64,000 nt of DNA from Pontimicrobium sp. SW4 (GTDB lineage Bacteria; Bacteroidota; Bacteroidia; Flavobacteriales; Flavobacteriaceae): the NCBI RefSeq assembly GCF_039954625.1, contig NZ_CP157199.1, positions 1,364,001 to 1,428,000 on the forward strand, read 5' to 3'. This document shows, piece by piece, positions 37,956 through 47,339 of this stretch (position 1 is the first letter of the stretch; each line of letters starts with the position of its first letter). The translations under genes and the position numbers were made by a program. The notes under the pieces are model-generated. The model saw only the letters and a program-made list of their open reading frames with translations, did no database searches and was not told where the DNA came from.

Positions 37956-39941
37956 TTACTTTACAAAGGCTGGGATAATAATCTCAGAAATTTGAGTCAT
38001 TATTTTATCTTCTCCATCATGACCTGAAATTACAATAGTTAAATCAAGTTCTTCTATCACTATTACACGTTGTCCACCACCTCCCCAAGCAAATGCAGTA
38101 TCATAACTTTTGTCACCTATCTTTACGAGTGTTTGGTACCAAAAATAGCCGTAACGATAGTCTTTAGGCATCCAATCTTGAGTAGGTTTCACAATTCCAC
38201 TGGTGGCTTTGGCAAGATATTCTACAGAAATAAGCTGTTCGCCATTTAATTTACCCTTATTGAGAACCAAATTACCCAATTTGAGCATGTCGCGAGACAA
38301 GATACTTACACGCCACCCAGCTTCTGGAAAGCCGCTAATATGATTTGACCATTTATATTCTGTAATACCAAGTTTGTCAAGTAGCTCAGTTTTAATAAAG
38401 TTCTCAGCTGTTCCAGGGACAACGGCGTCAATGACCGTCATCACCAACATCGGATTAAAATTACCATATAAATACGTCTGAGACTCTTGGGTTATAGGTC
38501 CGCTTTGCTCCAGAAGCGTCTGAACCAGCCCCTGGCCTTTTAGTCGAACCGAATCTTTCTCAATGTCTTTCCATTTATCGTTATCTATAGTCAATCCTCC
38601 GTGCATGGTCAATGCCTTATGAAGTGTGATGCTTTCGGCACCTTTGGTGATTTTTTTTGGATCAACATCTTTTAGAAAACTAATCAAAGGTTTGTCTAAA
38701 TCTTCCATGGATAGGTAACCCATTTGAATAGCTCTACCCAAAACCAAACTGGTATAAGCTTTTACTGCTGATGCTTGTCCATGAGGCAAGTTGATACGAC
38801 CTTTTTTATAATAGGATTCAAAAACTAATTTGTTTTTGTGTGAAATGAGTACCGCATCATAGCTTCCATGTTTACCATCAAAAATCTCTTTTGACAGGTT
38901 GAGAATGGCCTTTTGATCATTGCTGTTTACCGATAATGTATCAACTAATATACCGTCGTTTCTGTCCTCTGGCGTTGTAGTGACAAATGCATTATTGAGA
39001 TGCGGCATATCCCAGAATGAGACATCATAGTTTTCACTAGCCACAGGATTCATCAAGGATGACAACCAAGCGACACTACGAACTGCTGACATAGGAAATG
39101 CAGTTCCATGATTACCATGAATCACTTCTTTTAATACGGCTAAACCGTCATCTCTTCTATCCTTTAATAATTTAACAAACGCATCGATAGGTTCCACCAT
39201 GTTTTCTTCTAATGAACCATGTGAAATGAATACATTGGCCTCCAGACTCGAGCTTCTATTTGAGGCCTCATAAGGTCCAAATTTAGTATTAAGTTCAGAT
39301 AAATAATCAACTTCATCTTTAATCGTTGGACTACCAATAATGTAATTGTTAAAGGTATTAGGTTGCGTCATTAGTATATATGCACCAAATTCACCACTCA
39401 GTGAATACCCAAAATACGAGCGACTGTTTGGATTGGTTCTATAGGTATTATCGACATATTTAATGACATCATTGCGAATAAAGTCTAAATGTGTTTTGGC
39501 TTGACCCATTTGGTATTTTGCTTGAATTTCTGGCTTGCTGTGTTTGCTTATTGAGTAATCTCGAAACCGGCTAACATGCGCTCCTCTCTCTTTTTTTAGG
39601 TCTTCATTGATATCTAATTGCCAGGAAATTCCAACTAGAATTATATCTTCTAATATGTATTCTGTTGCCCCAGATAACATTTCGAGATGCCACATAGCAT
39701 CTGTATAATAAAGAACAGGATAGGTTTTATTAGTATTCTCAGAATAATCTTCTGGCAATTCTATATAAAGCTCGTAGTTTCTTTCGGTCTTAGTATCTTT
39801 TATTGGGACGACCTGAATTTGTGGTAATACCAAGGAAGTTCCTTCTCCATTTGATGTGAACTCTTTTTCATTGCTTTCTTGTGCAAAGGCAGTGTTTAGC
39901 GATATAGCAAATGCCACTATTAGTAATTTAGTAATTTTCAT
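37956..39941 (-). CDS. Secreted esterase / beta-lactamase-fold fusion (module 4)
   Basis: A 661-residue secreted protein (signal peptide ending TAFAQ). Residues about 40-300 are an esterase D/enterochelin-esterase-like alpha/beta hydrolase (ERNYELYIELPEDY, nucleophile elbow GYSLSG with Ser180, HGNHGTAFP with probable His278). Residues about 330-661 are a class C beta-lactamase-like domain with SAVK (391-394) and YGN (492-494); the third motif is changed to a glycine run (WGGGGQ). So the protein couples two hydrolase types in one chain. The substrate is unknown. It lies about 45 bases from the second motif of the repeat junction. Confidence 0.85.
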   Translation of the reverse strand: MKITKLLIVAFAISLNTAFAQESNEKEFTSNGEGTSLVLPQIQVVPIKDTKTERNYELYIELPEDYSENTNKTYPVLYYTDAMWHLEMLSGATEYILEDIILVGISWQLDINEDLKKERGAHVSRFRDYSISKHSKPEIQAKYQMGQAKTHLDFIRNDVIKYVDNTYRTNPNSRSYFGYSLSGEFGAYILMTQPNTFNNYIIGSPTIKDEVDYLSELNTKFGPYEASNRSSSLEANVFISHGSLEENMVEPIDAFVKLLKDRRDDGLAVLKEVIHGNHGTAFPMSAVRSVAWLSSLMNPVASENYDVSFWDMPHLNNAFVTTTPEDRNDGILVDTLSVNSNDQKAILNLSKEIFDGKHGSYDAVLISHKNKLVFESYYKKGRINLPHGQASAVKAYTSLVLGRAIQMGYLSMEDLDKPLISFLKDVDPKKITKGAESITLHKALTMHGGLTIDNDKWKDIEKDSVRLKGQGLVQTLLEQSGPITQESQTYLYGNFNPMLVMTVIDAVVPGTAENFIKTELLDKLGITEYKWSNHISGFPEAGWRVSILSRDMLKLGNLVLNKGKLNGEQLISVEYLAKATSGIVKPTQDWMPKDYRYGYFWYQTLVKIGDKSYDTAFAWGGGGQRVIVIEELDLTIVISGHDGEDKIMTQISEIIIPAFVK

Positions 39942-40017
39942 GTTTTGTTATTTGTGTTTGCAATTTATAATTCCAACCCGCCAGCTAGCTCGTTTACTCT
40001 TTTCTATAAGTTCCGAC

Positions 40018-40938
40018 CTATTTTGGTCTAAGTTTTTCAATAACTTCTGTGCTTACCCAATAGATATCTGCCAACCCAGGCTCAATATTTCTTTCGTCTC
40101 TGCCAAAAAACAAATACTTTCCATCTGGACTGATTCTTGGAGCCTTTTCATTAAGGATAGTGTTTATAGAATTTCCAAGATTTATTGGTTTTGTCCACGT
40201 TTCGTCTTTCTCTTTGAAATAAACATACATATCATTATCCTTTCTTCCATCTTCTTCGTTGTTCCGTTCAGTTACGATCAGGTAATCTTGAGATGGGGAA
40301 ATGAAAGCATGATGACCAAATTCAATGTCAACTTCCCGTGCTTCGGGAAATTCGCCATTTTTATTGGGTGCATGATACATTTTGAATTTTGACAAATTGA
40401 AATAATAAAGGTCACCATTTTTGGCCTGATTAGGAAAAAACACAAGATCGTCGTTCACAGGTGAGTCGAGCAGCATTGCATCACTCCAAGAATCTTCTAA
40501 ACGGTTTACATACCAGATTTTTTCATCTGCAAAAGCAGAGTCCATAGCTGTGAAATAAATCCTTTCACCATCAGGGCTAACAAATGGATGAAATTCTTCC
40601 TTTTTTTTCCCATTAGTAAAACCCACTCTTTTTATGGGAGTCCATTTATCATCTTCGAGTTTTGAGAAATAGATAGATGTTATCTCGGCTTCGTTTTTAG
40701 CTGCAAAATACATTTCAGTCAATTCAGGAGAAAACGAAACCGTGCCTTCAAACCTTCCATCAATTGAAACGATACCAGGTGCAAACAATTGAGGAATTAA
40801 ATCTGGTGGTTTTTGATCAAAATAAAAACTTTCTTCTATTGAAGAGCCATCCTCTTTTGCGCTCGATTTTTCAGTTTTGCAAGCAATTAAAAATAATATC
40901 GATACTAGTACTGAGAATTTAATTATGTGGTTTTTCAT
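40018..40938 (-). CDS. PD40/WD40-like beta-propeller lipoprotein
   Basis: A 306-residue lipoprotein (lipobox LIAC). It contains PD40 (TolB-type) repeats: SFSPELTEMYFAA, FVSPDGERIYFTA, ISPSQDYLIV and ISPDGKYLFFG. Such propellers bind peptides or sugars or act as scaffolds; no catalytic function can be inferred. It lies between the two beta-lactamase-fold genes of module 4 on the same strand, with gaps of about 76 and 44 bases, so the three are probably an operon. Confidence 0.82.
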   Translation of the reverse strand: MKNHIIKFSVLVSILFLIACKTEKSSAKEDGSSIEESFYFDQKPPDLIPQLFAPGIVSIDGRFEGTVSFSPELTEMYFAAKNEAEITSIYFSKLEDDKWTPIKRVGFTNGKKKEEFHPFVSPDGERIYFTAMDSAFADEKIWYVNRLEDSWSDAMLLDSPVNDDLVFFPNQAKNGDLYYFNLSKFKMYHAPNKNGEFPEAREVDIEFGHHAFISPSQDYLIVTERNNEEDGRKDNDMYVYFKEKDETWTKPINLGNSINTILNEKAPRISPDGKYLFFGRDERNIEPGLADIYWVSTEVIEKLRPK

Positions 40939-40982
40939 TTCCTAATTTATTTTAGTTACTACCAACTCACCTATTGGTTATT

Positions 40983-42236
40983 TCATTCAAGATCAAACAG
41001 TCCAGATTTGGAAAGCTGTCGAGAAATGACATGAAGTTGATTGCTTTCCCGATCTGTATTGGCAGTTCCGAAAAATGCAATAACCAAATCTTTCGAAGGT
41101 GAGATATAAAGGCCTTGACCTCCATGTGCTCCTTTGTAAAAATCGCCATCATCGAATACGGCACCCCATTGATAACTGCTATATATCGTTTCTTTAAAAT
41201 TCCGTGACATCGCCCTGAGGTTTATATTTACATTTCGGATTTTAGATAAGTGCGCATCAGAAATTATTGGATTGGCGCTCTTTCTTCCACTAGGTGTAAA
41301 AGCAAGACCAAATCTAGCAAGGTCTCGAAGTGTTGTTGACATGCCATCGGCATATGAAATAGAGGTCCCATTTTTATTGAATCCTAAAAGGGCACTATGT
41401 TCTGAACCTATCTTTCTCCATATTTCCTGTTCTACAAAATCGCGGAAGGTAAGACCACTAATTTTTTCAACTAGTAATGTTAATACCATAGCATCGGCAT
41501 TCGACCATTGGAACTCCGTTCCTGATGGCTTAGCAGACTTTGCTTTAGCTAAATCTTTAATGGGGTCAAAACTTACCTCATAGTTCTCTAATGGGATGCG
41601 ATCAATTCCGGAACTCATAGAAAGTATATCTAGTACTGAAACACCTTCCCAACCAGAATTTTTAAGGGCATCAAAGTAGTAATCTATAGGTTTGCTAGTA
41701 TCGATTAAATGGCGATCCTCCAAAATAGCAATGGATGTACTAACAAAAACTTGGGTTATTACCATATTAATATGCAAATCGGTAGGAAACATTCTCGGAT
41801 AGCCTTCAAAGACGATGTTGCCTTTATGAATTATAATTAACCCATTAACTTCTACTTGCTGTGCATAGTCGTTTAATGATAGTCCACCACCTTTTTTTAA
41901 ATCTGTCGTGGTTATAAAATGTTTCACATCATCTCTTGGCGTTTCTTCAAGGATTTTTGGTGTATTTGACCTAAGTATGCGCGAGTGTTCCTTTATTTCG
42001 GAGAAGTTTAAATAATAATATCGTTCCAGATCACCATATTCGGTCCAATTGCCTCCTTCAAAAATGCGTTTATGGAATCCATAAATCTCTTCTTTTGTAA
42101 ATCCAGAATAATTATACGTTTCATATTTTGGAGGTGCAATGCTTAAGGTATCGGAGTCATTTTTTGGATCGTTTTTACAGGCTAGAAAAAGAAGTATTAA
42201 AAGTAGTAGTCCTGTTATGTTTTTCATTATTTTCAT
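40983..42236 (-). CDS. Beta-lactamase-fold lipoprotein lacking catalytic residues (probable pseudoenzyme)
   Basis: A 417-residue lipoprotein (lipobox LFLAC). The overall pattern is that of S12 serine hydrolases: the DILSMSSGID block, the FREMW-type C-terminal region and an HGGQG third motif (from residue 371). But where SxxK is expected (VxxQ, residues 159-162, VITQVFVST) the nucleophile Ser is Val and the Lys is Gln, and the YxN tyrosine is Trp (WSN, 244-246). I checked these codons in the DNA. The protein should be catalytically dead and act by binding. It is the first gene of the module 4 hydrolase operon and is divergent from the kinase gene across 195 bases. Confidence 0.75.
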   Translation of the reverse strand: MKIMKNITGLLLLILLFLACKNDPKNDSDTLSIAPPKYETYNYSGFTKEEIYGFHKRIFEGGNWTEYGDLERYYYLNFSEIKEHSRILRSNTPKILEETPRDDVKHFITTTDLKKGGGLSLNDYAQQVEVNGLIIIHKGNIVFEGYPRMFPTDLHINMVITQVFVSTSIAILEDRHLIDTSKPIDYYFDALKNSGWEGVSVLDILSMSSGIDRIPLENYEVSFDPIKDLAKAKSAKPSGTEFQWSNADAMVLTLLVEKISGLTFRDFVEQEIWRKIGSEHSALLGFNKNGTSISYADGMSTTLRDLARFGLAFTPSGRKSANPIISDAHLSKIRNVNINLRAMSRNFKETIYSSYQWGAVFDDGDFYKGAHGGQGLYISPSKDLVIAFFGTANTDRESNQLHVISRQLSKSGLFDLE

Positions 42237-42431
42237 AGTTTATAAAAGTTCGACACCATAATTAAATGTTGTATAAAAATATAGCATAATACATGCTTAA
42301 GACCTTAAATAGGACAAACCCAACAAATAAATGATAAAACCATTTCGTCATTGATATAACCCTTTTGTAAGAAATTAAAGAATATTGTTTTTGTAGATAT
42401 TATCTTTATCAGATATTTAATAAAAGAGTTT

Positions 42432-43451
42432 ATGATTAAAAAGACTTTTAAGGATACCATACTCCTTAACATAGGAGCTTTTGTATTGGTGCTCATCCTT
42501 GAACTATTAAGTGGATGGATGAGCATAGATCGATATGATTCACCTTTTTCTTTTTTTTTATGGGCACTTAAATATGCCATTAATATTATGGCAGTTATAT
42601 GGGTAAATCATTTTGTTCTTATTCCTTATTTTTTTGATAAGAAAAGATATTTTATATACGGACTCTTGGTTATTGGGAGTATATTTCTTGTGGCATATTT
42701 AGAAGCTTATGCTAACAACAGTTGGCCTGGTGTTACTAAAACTTTTTTATTTCATTTTTATACTACAGGTACTGGAATGGCTGCCTTTTTTTTAAGAAGA
42801 AATATAATCATCCAAAGAGAAAATGCTGAGAAAGAAAATTTACAAAAGGAGATGGAGCTTACCTATTTAAAGGAGCAGGTGAATCCTCATTTTTTATTTA
42901 ACTCCTTAAATAGTATTTATTCACTTGCCAGACAACAATCGCCAGAAACTCCAGATCTTGTCATGCAACTCTCAGAATTAATGAGATATCAATTAGAGAG
43001 TTCTAAAAAAGATACTGTTTTATTAAAAGAAGAGATTGAGTTTATAGAAAATTATTTGTTACTTGAAGAAAAAAGACTAAGTAAACGTTGTACTATTGAA
43101 TTTTTAATTGGAGGAGATCTGTCGGAGTTAAGAATTGCTCCAATGTTACTCATCCCATTTATTGAAAATGCTGTTAAACATGGCGCTCAAAGCACTAACG
43201 AGCAGAGTACCATTGATATTTCTGTCTCTATAAAAAATTCTGTCCTTCATTTTTATGTAGATAATTCGAAGCCTCCCATGGTCTCTACATCTAAAAGAAA
43301 AGGTCTCGGTCTTGAAAATGTAAAAAGGCGTTTAAACCTTTTATATCCTAATTCTCACGCATTAAAAATTGAGGATACCGAAGAAGGTTATCATGTGAAT
43401 TTATCAATAGATTTTAAAGTTTCAAAATTAAAAAATACAGTTAATGATTAA
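42432..43451 (+). CDS. LytS-type sensor histidine kinase (module 4)
   Basis: A 339-residue kinase. About four hydrophobic segments lie in the first 120 residues. The kinase core has the phospho-accepting His in QVNPHFLFNSLNSIYSL and the ATP-binding segments LIPFIENAVKHGAQ and GLGLENVKRRLNLLYP. Its last eight bases overlap the regulator gene, which indicates translational coupling. The promoter region is shared with the divergent pseudoenzyme gene. Confidence 0.92.
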   Translation: MIKKTFKDTILLNIGAFVLVLILELLSGWMSIDRYDSPFSFFLWALKYAINIMAVIWVNHFVLIPYFFDKKRYFIYGLLVIGSIFLVAYLEAYANNSWPGVTKTFLFHFYTTGTGMAAFFLRRNIIIQRENAEKENLQKEMELTYLKEQVNPHFLFNSLNSIYSLARQQSPETPDLVMQLSELMRYQLESSKKDTVLLKEEIEFIENYLLLEEKRLSKRCTIEFLIGGDLSELRIAPMLLIPFIENAVKHGAQSTNEQSTIDISVSIKNSVLHFYVDNSKPPMVSTSKRKGLGLENVKRRLNLLYPNSHALKIEDTEEGYHVNLSIDFKVSKLKNTVND

Positions 43452-44127
43452 AGTAGGTATTGTAGATGATGAAATATTAGCGCGTAAAGTGCTAGAGGAG
43501 TATTGTTCTAAAATTGACAACTTAGAAATAGTACTAAGTACAGGGAATCCGCTTGAATTTATCAATTTCGCTCAACAAAATAATGTTGATCTCATCTTTC
43601 TAGATATTGAAATGCCCGAACTTAATGGTATGGAAATTTTACGCTCTATGATAAAACCACCTAAGGTTATTTTAACTACAGCTTATTCTGAATATGCATT
43701 GGAAAGTTATAATTACAGTGTTGTAGATTATTTATTAAAACCTATAAAAATTGAGCGCTTTTTAAAAGCCATCAACAAAGTGTCAGCTTCAAAAATAGCA
43801 CAGCCAAAAAAAAATAGTAGCACTGATGAACTTCAAATAAAACATGACGGCATACCTGTGAATATCTCATTTAAGTCCATTCTGTATATTCAAAGTTTTG
43901 GAAATTATTTGAAAATTTTTACAGATTCAAGAATGTACCTTATATCTGAAACACTAATTAATATCACTACATTATTATCTGAAAATTTCCAACGCACACA
44001 TAAATCATACATTGTCAATTTAAATAGAGTTTCAGAAGCAAGCAGAACACATTTGTTAATTGAAAACAAAAAAGTGCCAGTAAGTGCTATGTATAAGGTA
44101 ATTGTATTTGAAAAATTGGAAGCATAA
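43444..44127 (+). CDS. LytTR-family response regulator (module 4)
   Basis: A 227-residue regulator: acidic pair IVDDE, Asp54 in IFLDIEMP, TTAYSEYALE and YLLKPI in the receiver, then a LytTR domain (LYIQSFGNYLKIF, FQRTHKSYIVNLN). It begins inside the end of the kinase gene. The degenerate L/R repeat starts 25 bases after its stop codon. It probably controls the divergent hydrolase operon; no operator can be proven here. Confidence 0.92.
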   Translation: MIKVGIVDDEILARKVLEEYCSKIDNLEIVLSTGNPLEFINFAQQNNVDLIFLDIEMPELNGMEILRSMIKPPKVILTTAYSEYALESYNYSVVDYLLKPIKIERFLKAINKVSASKIAQPKKNSSTDELQIKHDGIPVNISFKSILYIQSFGNYLKIFTDSRMYLISETLINITTLLSENFQRTHKSYIVNLNRVSEASRTHLLIENKKVPVSAMYKVIVFEKLEA

Positions 44128-44152
44128 GCGAAATTATAAAATAGTTAATTTC

Positions 44153-44372
44153 CATTCTACATACCCTTTTTCCCTCCTACACTTCTACTTCACACACAGG
44201 CCATTATAGTATATTTCAACTATTTTATTTATCTTGTGGATAAAGCAATATTTAGGAAAGACAGCGCGCTGGCCAATGTGCATTCATTTCTATATCGCTA
44301 TAATTCCATATTATGTAAATATCCTAGAAACATTCATTTTCTTATTAATAATTAGAGCTTGGTTCATTAAAA
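44153..44372. repeat. Degenerate L/R intergenic repeat junction between modules 4 and 5
   Basis: The left half is shortened: CATTCTACATACCC...CTCCTACACTTCTACTTC is followed directly by CATTATAGTA. The right half is clear (TCGCTATAAT at 44295, six bases, TTATGTAA), with GGTTCATTAAA further on. The stretch between resembles that of 14302-14434. It occupies the 282-base gap before the CPBP gene. Confidence 0.75.
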
Positions 44373-44409
44373 TTTAATTACCCGATTCTCATGGGTTTTG
44401 ATTTTTAAA

Positions 44410-45090
44410 TTATATCAAAGACATCGTATTCATAGCACAATGCGCAATAATAACTGGCCATAGATTACGATCTAACTTCACGTAAGCGATTCCCATAATA
44501 ATTCCGATTAAAGCTACAGAAATTGATCGTTCAGAGATATCATATGAATGTCTAAATCCCCAAATGCAAGCTTGAATTATTATGGCAATTACGGTTTTAA
44601 ATTTTACATTTGAGAATAAGCCCTCAACCCAAGTGATTAGGAATCCGCGTTCTAATAATTCTTCTAAAGCAGATTGTAACCATACAAAAATGATAATCGA
44701 AAAGACATAGCCATAATCGCCATTACTCAAAGAATACCCTTTAATTGTACCTTTAGCAGCCTCACTACTTTCTTTAACTACAGCAAATTGATCTTGTATA
44801 ATATTAAAAATAAGAAACGTTGCTATAACAGTAACAAAAATTATTACCGAACTTAATAGTGCTTTTTTTATGTTTTTGGGACGAGATAAACCTAAAATTT
44901 TCCAGGTTACACCTCGTCTTTTCATCATCCAAGTAGCGACTAATAAAGTAGTTCCTGAATATAAAAAACCTGTTACTAAATAATGTGTATTTGGAATGGA
45001 TGTTTCCCTAATTAAAAACATTATTGCTATGTATGCAACTAAATCAATAAAATAACTTAACCTCAATTCCTTTTTTAGTTCTAACCTCAT
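44410..45090 (-). CDS. CPBP-family intramembrane metalloprotease
   Basis: A 226-residue protein with about six membrane segments. The CPBP (type II CAAX-like) motifs are EExxxR (EELLER, residues 143-148), a His in WGFRH (His181; the usual Phe is Trp) and HxxxN (His217-Asn221). It should cut within the membrane; in other bacteria such proteases process or give immunity to small peptides. It starts one base after the stop of the serine hydrolase gene, so both are in one operon. Confidence 0.88.
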   Translation of the reverse strand: MRLELKKELRLSYFIDLVAYIAIMFLIRETSIPNTHYLVTGFLYSGTTLLVATWMMKRRGVTWKILGLSRPKNIKKALLSSVIIFVTVIATFLIFNIIQDQFAVVKESSEAAKGTIKGYSLSNGDYGYVFSIIIFVWLQSALEELLERGFLITWVEGLFSNVKFKTVIAIIIQACIWGFRHSYDISERSISVALIGIIMGIAYVKLDRNLWPVIIAHCAMNTMSLI

Positions 45091-45091
45091 T

Positions 45092-46525
45092 TTATAAATC
45101 TTTACTTAGTTTTTTCTTAAATCTTTCTAAAGTAGATTGAAAAGAACTTAACAATCTGTGAGAGTGTTTTTTTGCTAACTCAACTGCTTTTTCGTAGTTT
45201 TTAAGTGCTAAATCGTATTGCTCATTTTTTTCATAAGCTTCACCTAAACTGTCATACATATTAGCCTCATTAGGAAATAAATGTGCATTTAGCTTAAATA
45301 GTTTAATTGCAAATTCTATATCATTTTCTTTAATAAATTCGTATGCAATACTATTCAGTCTTTGTGGGTGTTTTAACGAATAGTTATTTTTTGTAATGTA
45401 CTCGGTAATATCTTCAAATTGTCTAAAAGCTTTTATCTTGTTTTTATTTTTATATATAAAAAAGCGTAATCTTTCTTTGGGTAATTGATATGCTTTATTA
45501 TATAAAATATATTCAATATAATGCGCTATGTTTTTGGCTATCATATCGTAATTTGATAGTACAATGATGGTATATTTATCCTTTAAATATCTAGAGAAAT
45601 ACGATGAAAACCCAGGCATTCCTCCGCTATGACCAATAACAAGATTCTCTTGCCTGTTTTCTACCTGAAATGCTAAACCGTAGGTAACTTTTAGTGCTTT
45701 GAACATCTTTTTTTTGGAAGCTTCATTAATTAAGCTAGAACCATAAAGCGCTTGGTCAAATTTTAGCATATCTCCTACTGTAGATAGAATTCCTCCATCT
45801 GGATATGGAGAGCTACTTAGAAAGTAATTATTCTGATATTTACCTGAAATAGATTTCATATATCCTGTTGCTCTATTTTTAACTACTTCATCACCAAATC
45901 TCATTGCTGTGTTTTGCATTTGAGTTGGTTCGAGAATATTTTTAGTTATATATTCAGCATAAGATTGACCCGTAATTTCTTCAATCACTGCACCTAATAA
46001 TACCATTCCTGAATTTGAATATGCAAATCGTTTACCAGGGATTGTAAACTCCATTTTTTGCTCATAAATAACAGGCAATAAATCATTTATGCTTTTGTAT
46101 CCATGTCTGTTTGATCGATAATCTGGATGTCTCATATAACTTCCTACGCCTGATGTATGGGATAGTAAATGAAAAATTGTGATTTTATCTCCTAAAGGAA
46201 AATCTTTCAAATATTTAATAACAGGATCATTGATATTTAGCATCCCTCTTTCATGCAACTGCATTATAGAAACTCCGGTAAACATTTTCCCCATTGATGC
46301 AATGTTAAACTTAGTATCTATGTTGTTTTTTATCCCGTAACTCTTATTTGCATATCCAAAGGCTTTTGCGTATAATATTTTTCCTTCTTTAGCTAGAAGT
46401 ACGGTTCCAGAGAATTGATCTAATGCTATATGTTCTTGCATCATTTCCTCAATCTTTTGATTGATTGTTTGTGCGTATATAGTTGAAGATAAGAAAATAA
46501 TGGTAATAATTAATACTCGAATCAT
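45092..46525 (-). CDS. Secreted beta-lactamase-fold hydrolase with TPR tail (module 5)
   Basis: A 477-residue secreted protein (signal peptide ending IYAQ). S12-type catalytic motifs are intact: SMGK (77-80), YSN (169-171) and HSGG. The last 100 residues hold at least one clear tetratricopeptide repeat (ANMYDSLGEAYEKNEQYDLALKNYEKAVE), which would mediate protein-protein contact. Substrate unknown. The CPBP protease gene follows after one base. The regulator gene lies about 110 bases upstream on the same strand. Confidence 0.88.
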   Translation of the reverse strand: MIRVLIITIIFLSSTIYAQTINQKIEEMMQEHIALDQFSGTVLLAKEGKILYAKAFGYANKSYGIKNNIDTKFNIASMGKMFTGVSIMQLHERGMLNINDPVIKYLKDFPLGDKITIFHLLSHTSGVGSYMRHPDYRSNRHGYKSINDLLPVIYEQKMEFTIPGKRFAYSNSGMVLLGAVIEEITGQSYAEYITKNILEPTQMQNTAMRFGDEVVKNRATGYMKSISGKYQNNYFLSSSPYPDGGILSTVGDMLKFDQALYGSSLINEASKKKMFKALKVTYGLAFQVENRQENLVIGHSGGMPGFSSYFSRYLKDKYTIIVLSNYDMIAKNIAHYIEYILYNKAYQLPKERLRFFIYKNKNKIKAFRQFEDITEYITKNNYSLKHPQRLNSIAYEFIKENDIEFAIKLFKLNAHLFPNEANMYDSLGEAYEKNEQYDLALKNYEKAVELAKKHSHRLLSSFQSTLERFKKKLSKDL

Positions 46526-46634
46526 TGATGTATATTTTAAAATGAATACATCAAAATTGAATAATCTTACTTATTTTTTAAAATGAAATAGATATCTACA
46601 GAAGATAAATAGACGTTTAAGGGTATTTCATCTA

Positions 46635-47339
46635 TTATTGAAAATCAGATTTGATGAATTTCAAAAAATTATTTTTATATTTTTCTGAAACAGGAATGTA
46701 TTTATCTCCAAAAACAATACGATTGCGCTCAATAGTTGTAATCTTTTTTAGGTTTACCATAAACGAGCGATGTACACGCATAAACTGGCTTTTGGGCAAT
46801 TCTTCTTCTAAAGATTTCATGCTTTTTAAGGTAAGAATAGGTTTTTCTGAATGAACAGTATAAAGCTTTAAATAGTCTTTAAGACCTTCAACATAAATCA
46901 AATCTTTTAAATCAATCTTAATTAATTTATAATCTGATTTGACAAAAATATAATCATCAATTGCCACTTGAGTAGAGCCTTGAAGTATTTGCAGTTTCGC
47001 TTTACTAGCAGCTGTGAGAAATTCGGGATAACTGATTGGTTTTACTAAATAATCAATGGCATTTACTTTATAACTTTCTAGTGCAAATTCTTCAAACGCA
47101 GTCGTAAAAATAATTTTAGCCTTGCTATTTAAAATTAATTTTGAAAACTCCATCCCTGATAAATTTGGCATTTGTATATCTGAAAAAATTAAATCAACAG
47201 ATTCTTTTTCTAATAGTTCTATAGCAGCAATAGCACTATTACATTTAGCTATTAGCTTTAAAAATGGTGTAGCTCTAACATAATCTTCTAACAAGTTAAG
47301 CGCTAAAGGCTCGTCATCAATTAAAATACAAGTTAACAT
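46635..47339 (-). CDS. LytTR-family response regulator (module 5)
   Basis: A 234-residue regulator with acidic pair LIDDE, Asp54 in IFSDIQMP, TTAFEEFALE and YLVKPI, then a LytTR domain (YVEGLKDYLKLY, FMRVHRSFMVNL). Its start overlaps the kinase stop by one base (TAATG). The hydrolase gene lies about 110 bases downstream. Confidence 0.92.
   Translation of the reverse strand: MLTCILIDDEPLALNLLEDYVRATPFLKLIAKCNSAIAAIELLEKESVDLIFSDIQMPNLSGMEFSKLILNSKAKIIFTTAFEEFALESYKVNAIDYLVKPISYPEFLTAASKAKLQILQGSTQVAIDDYIFVKSDYKLIKIDLKDLIYVEGLKDYLKLYTVHSEKPILTLKSMKSLEEELPKSQFMRVHRSFMVNLKKITTIERNRIVFGDKYIPVSEKYKNNFLKFIKSDFQ

Noticed and set aside
42305..42580. Open frame of 91 codons on the minus strand
   Set aside because: It lies opposite the start of the module 4 kinase gene, and has no recognisable features; a shadow frame.
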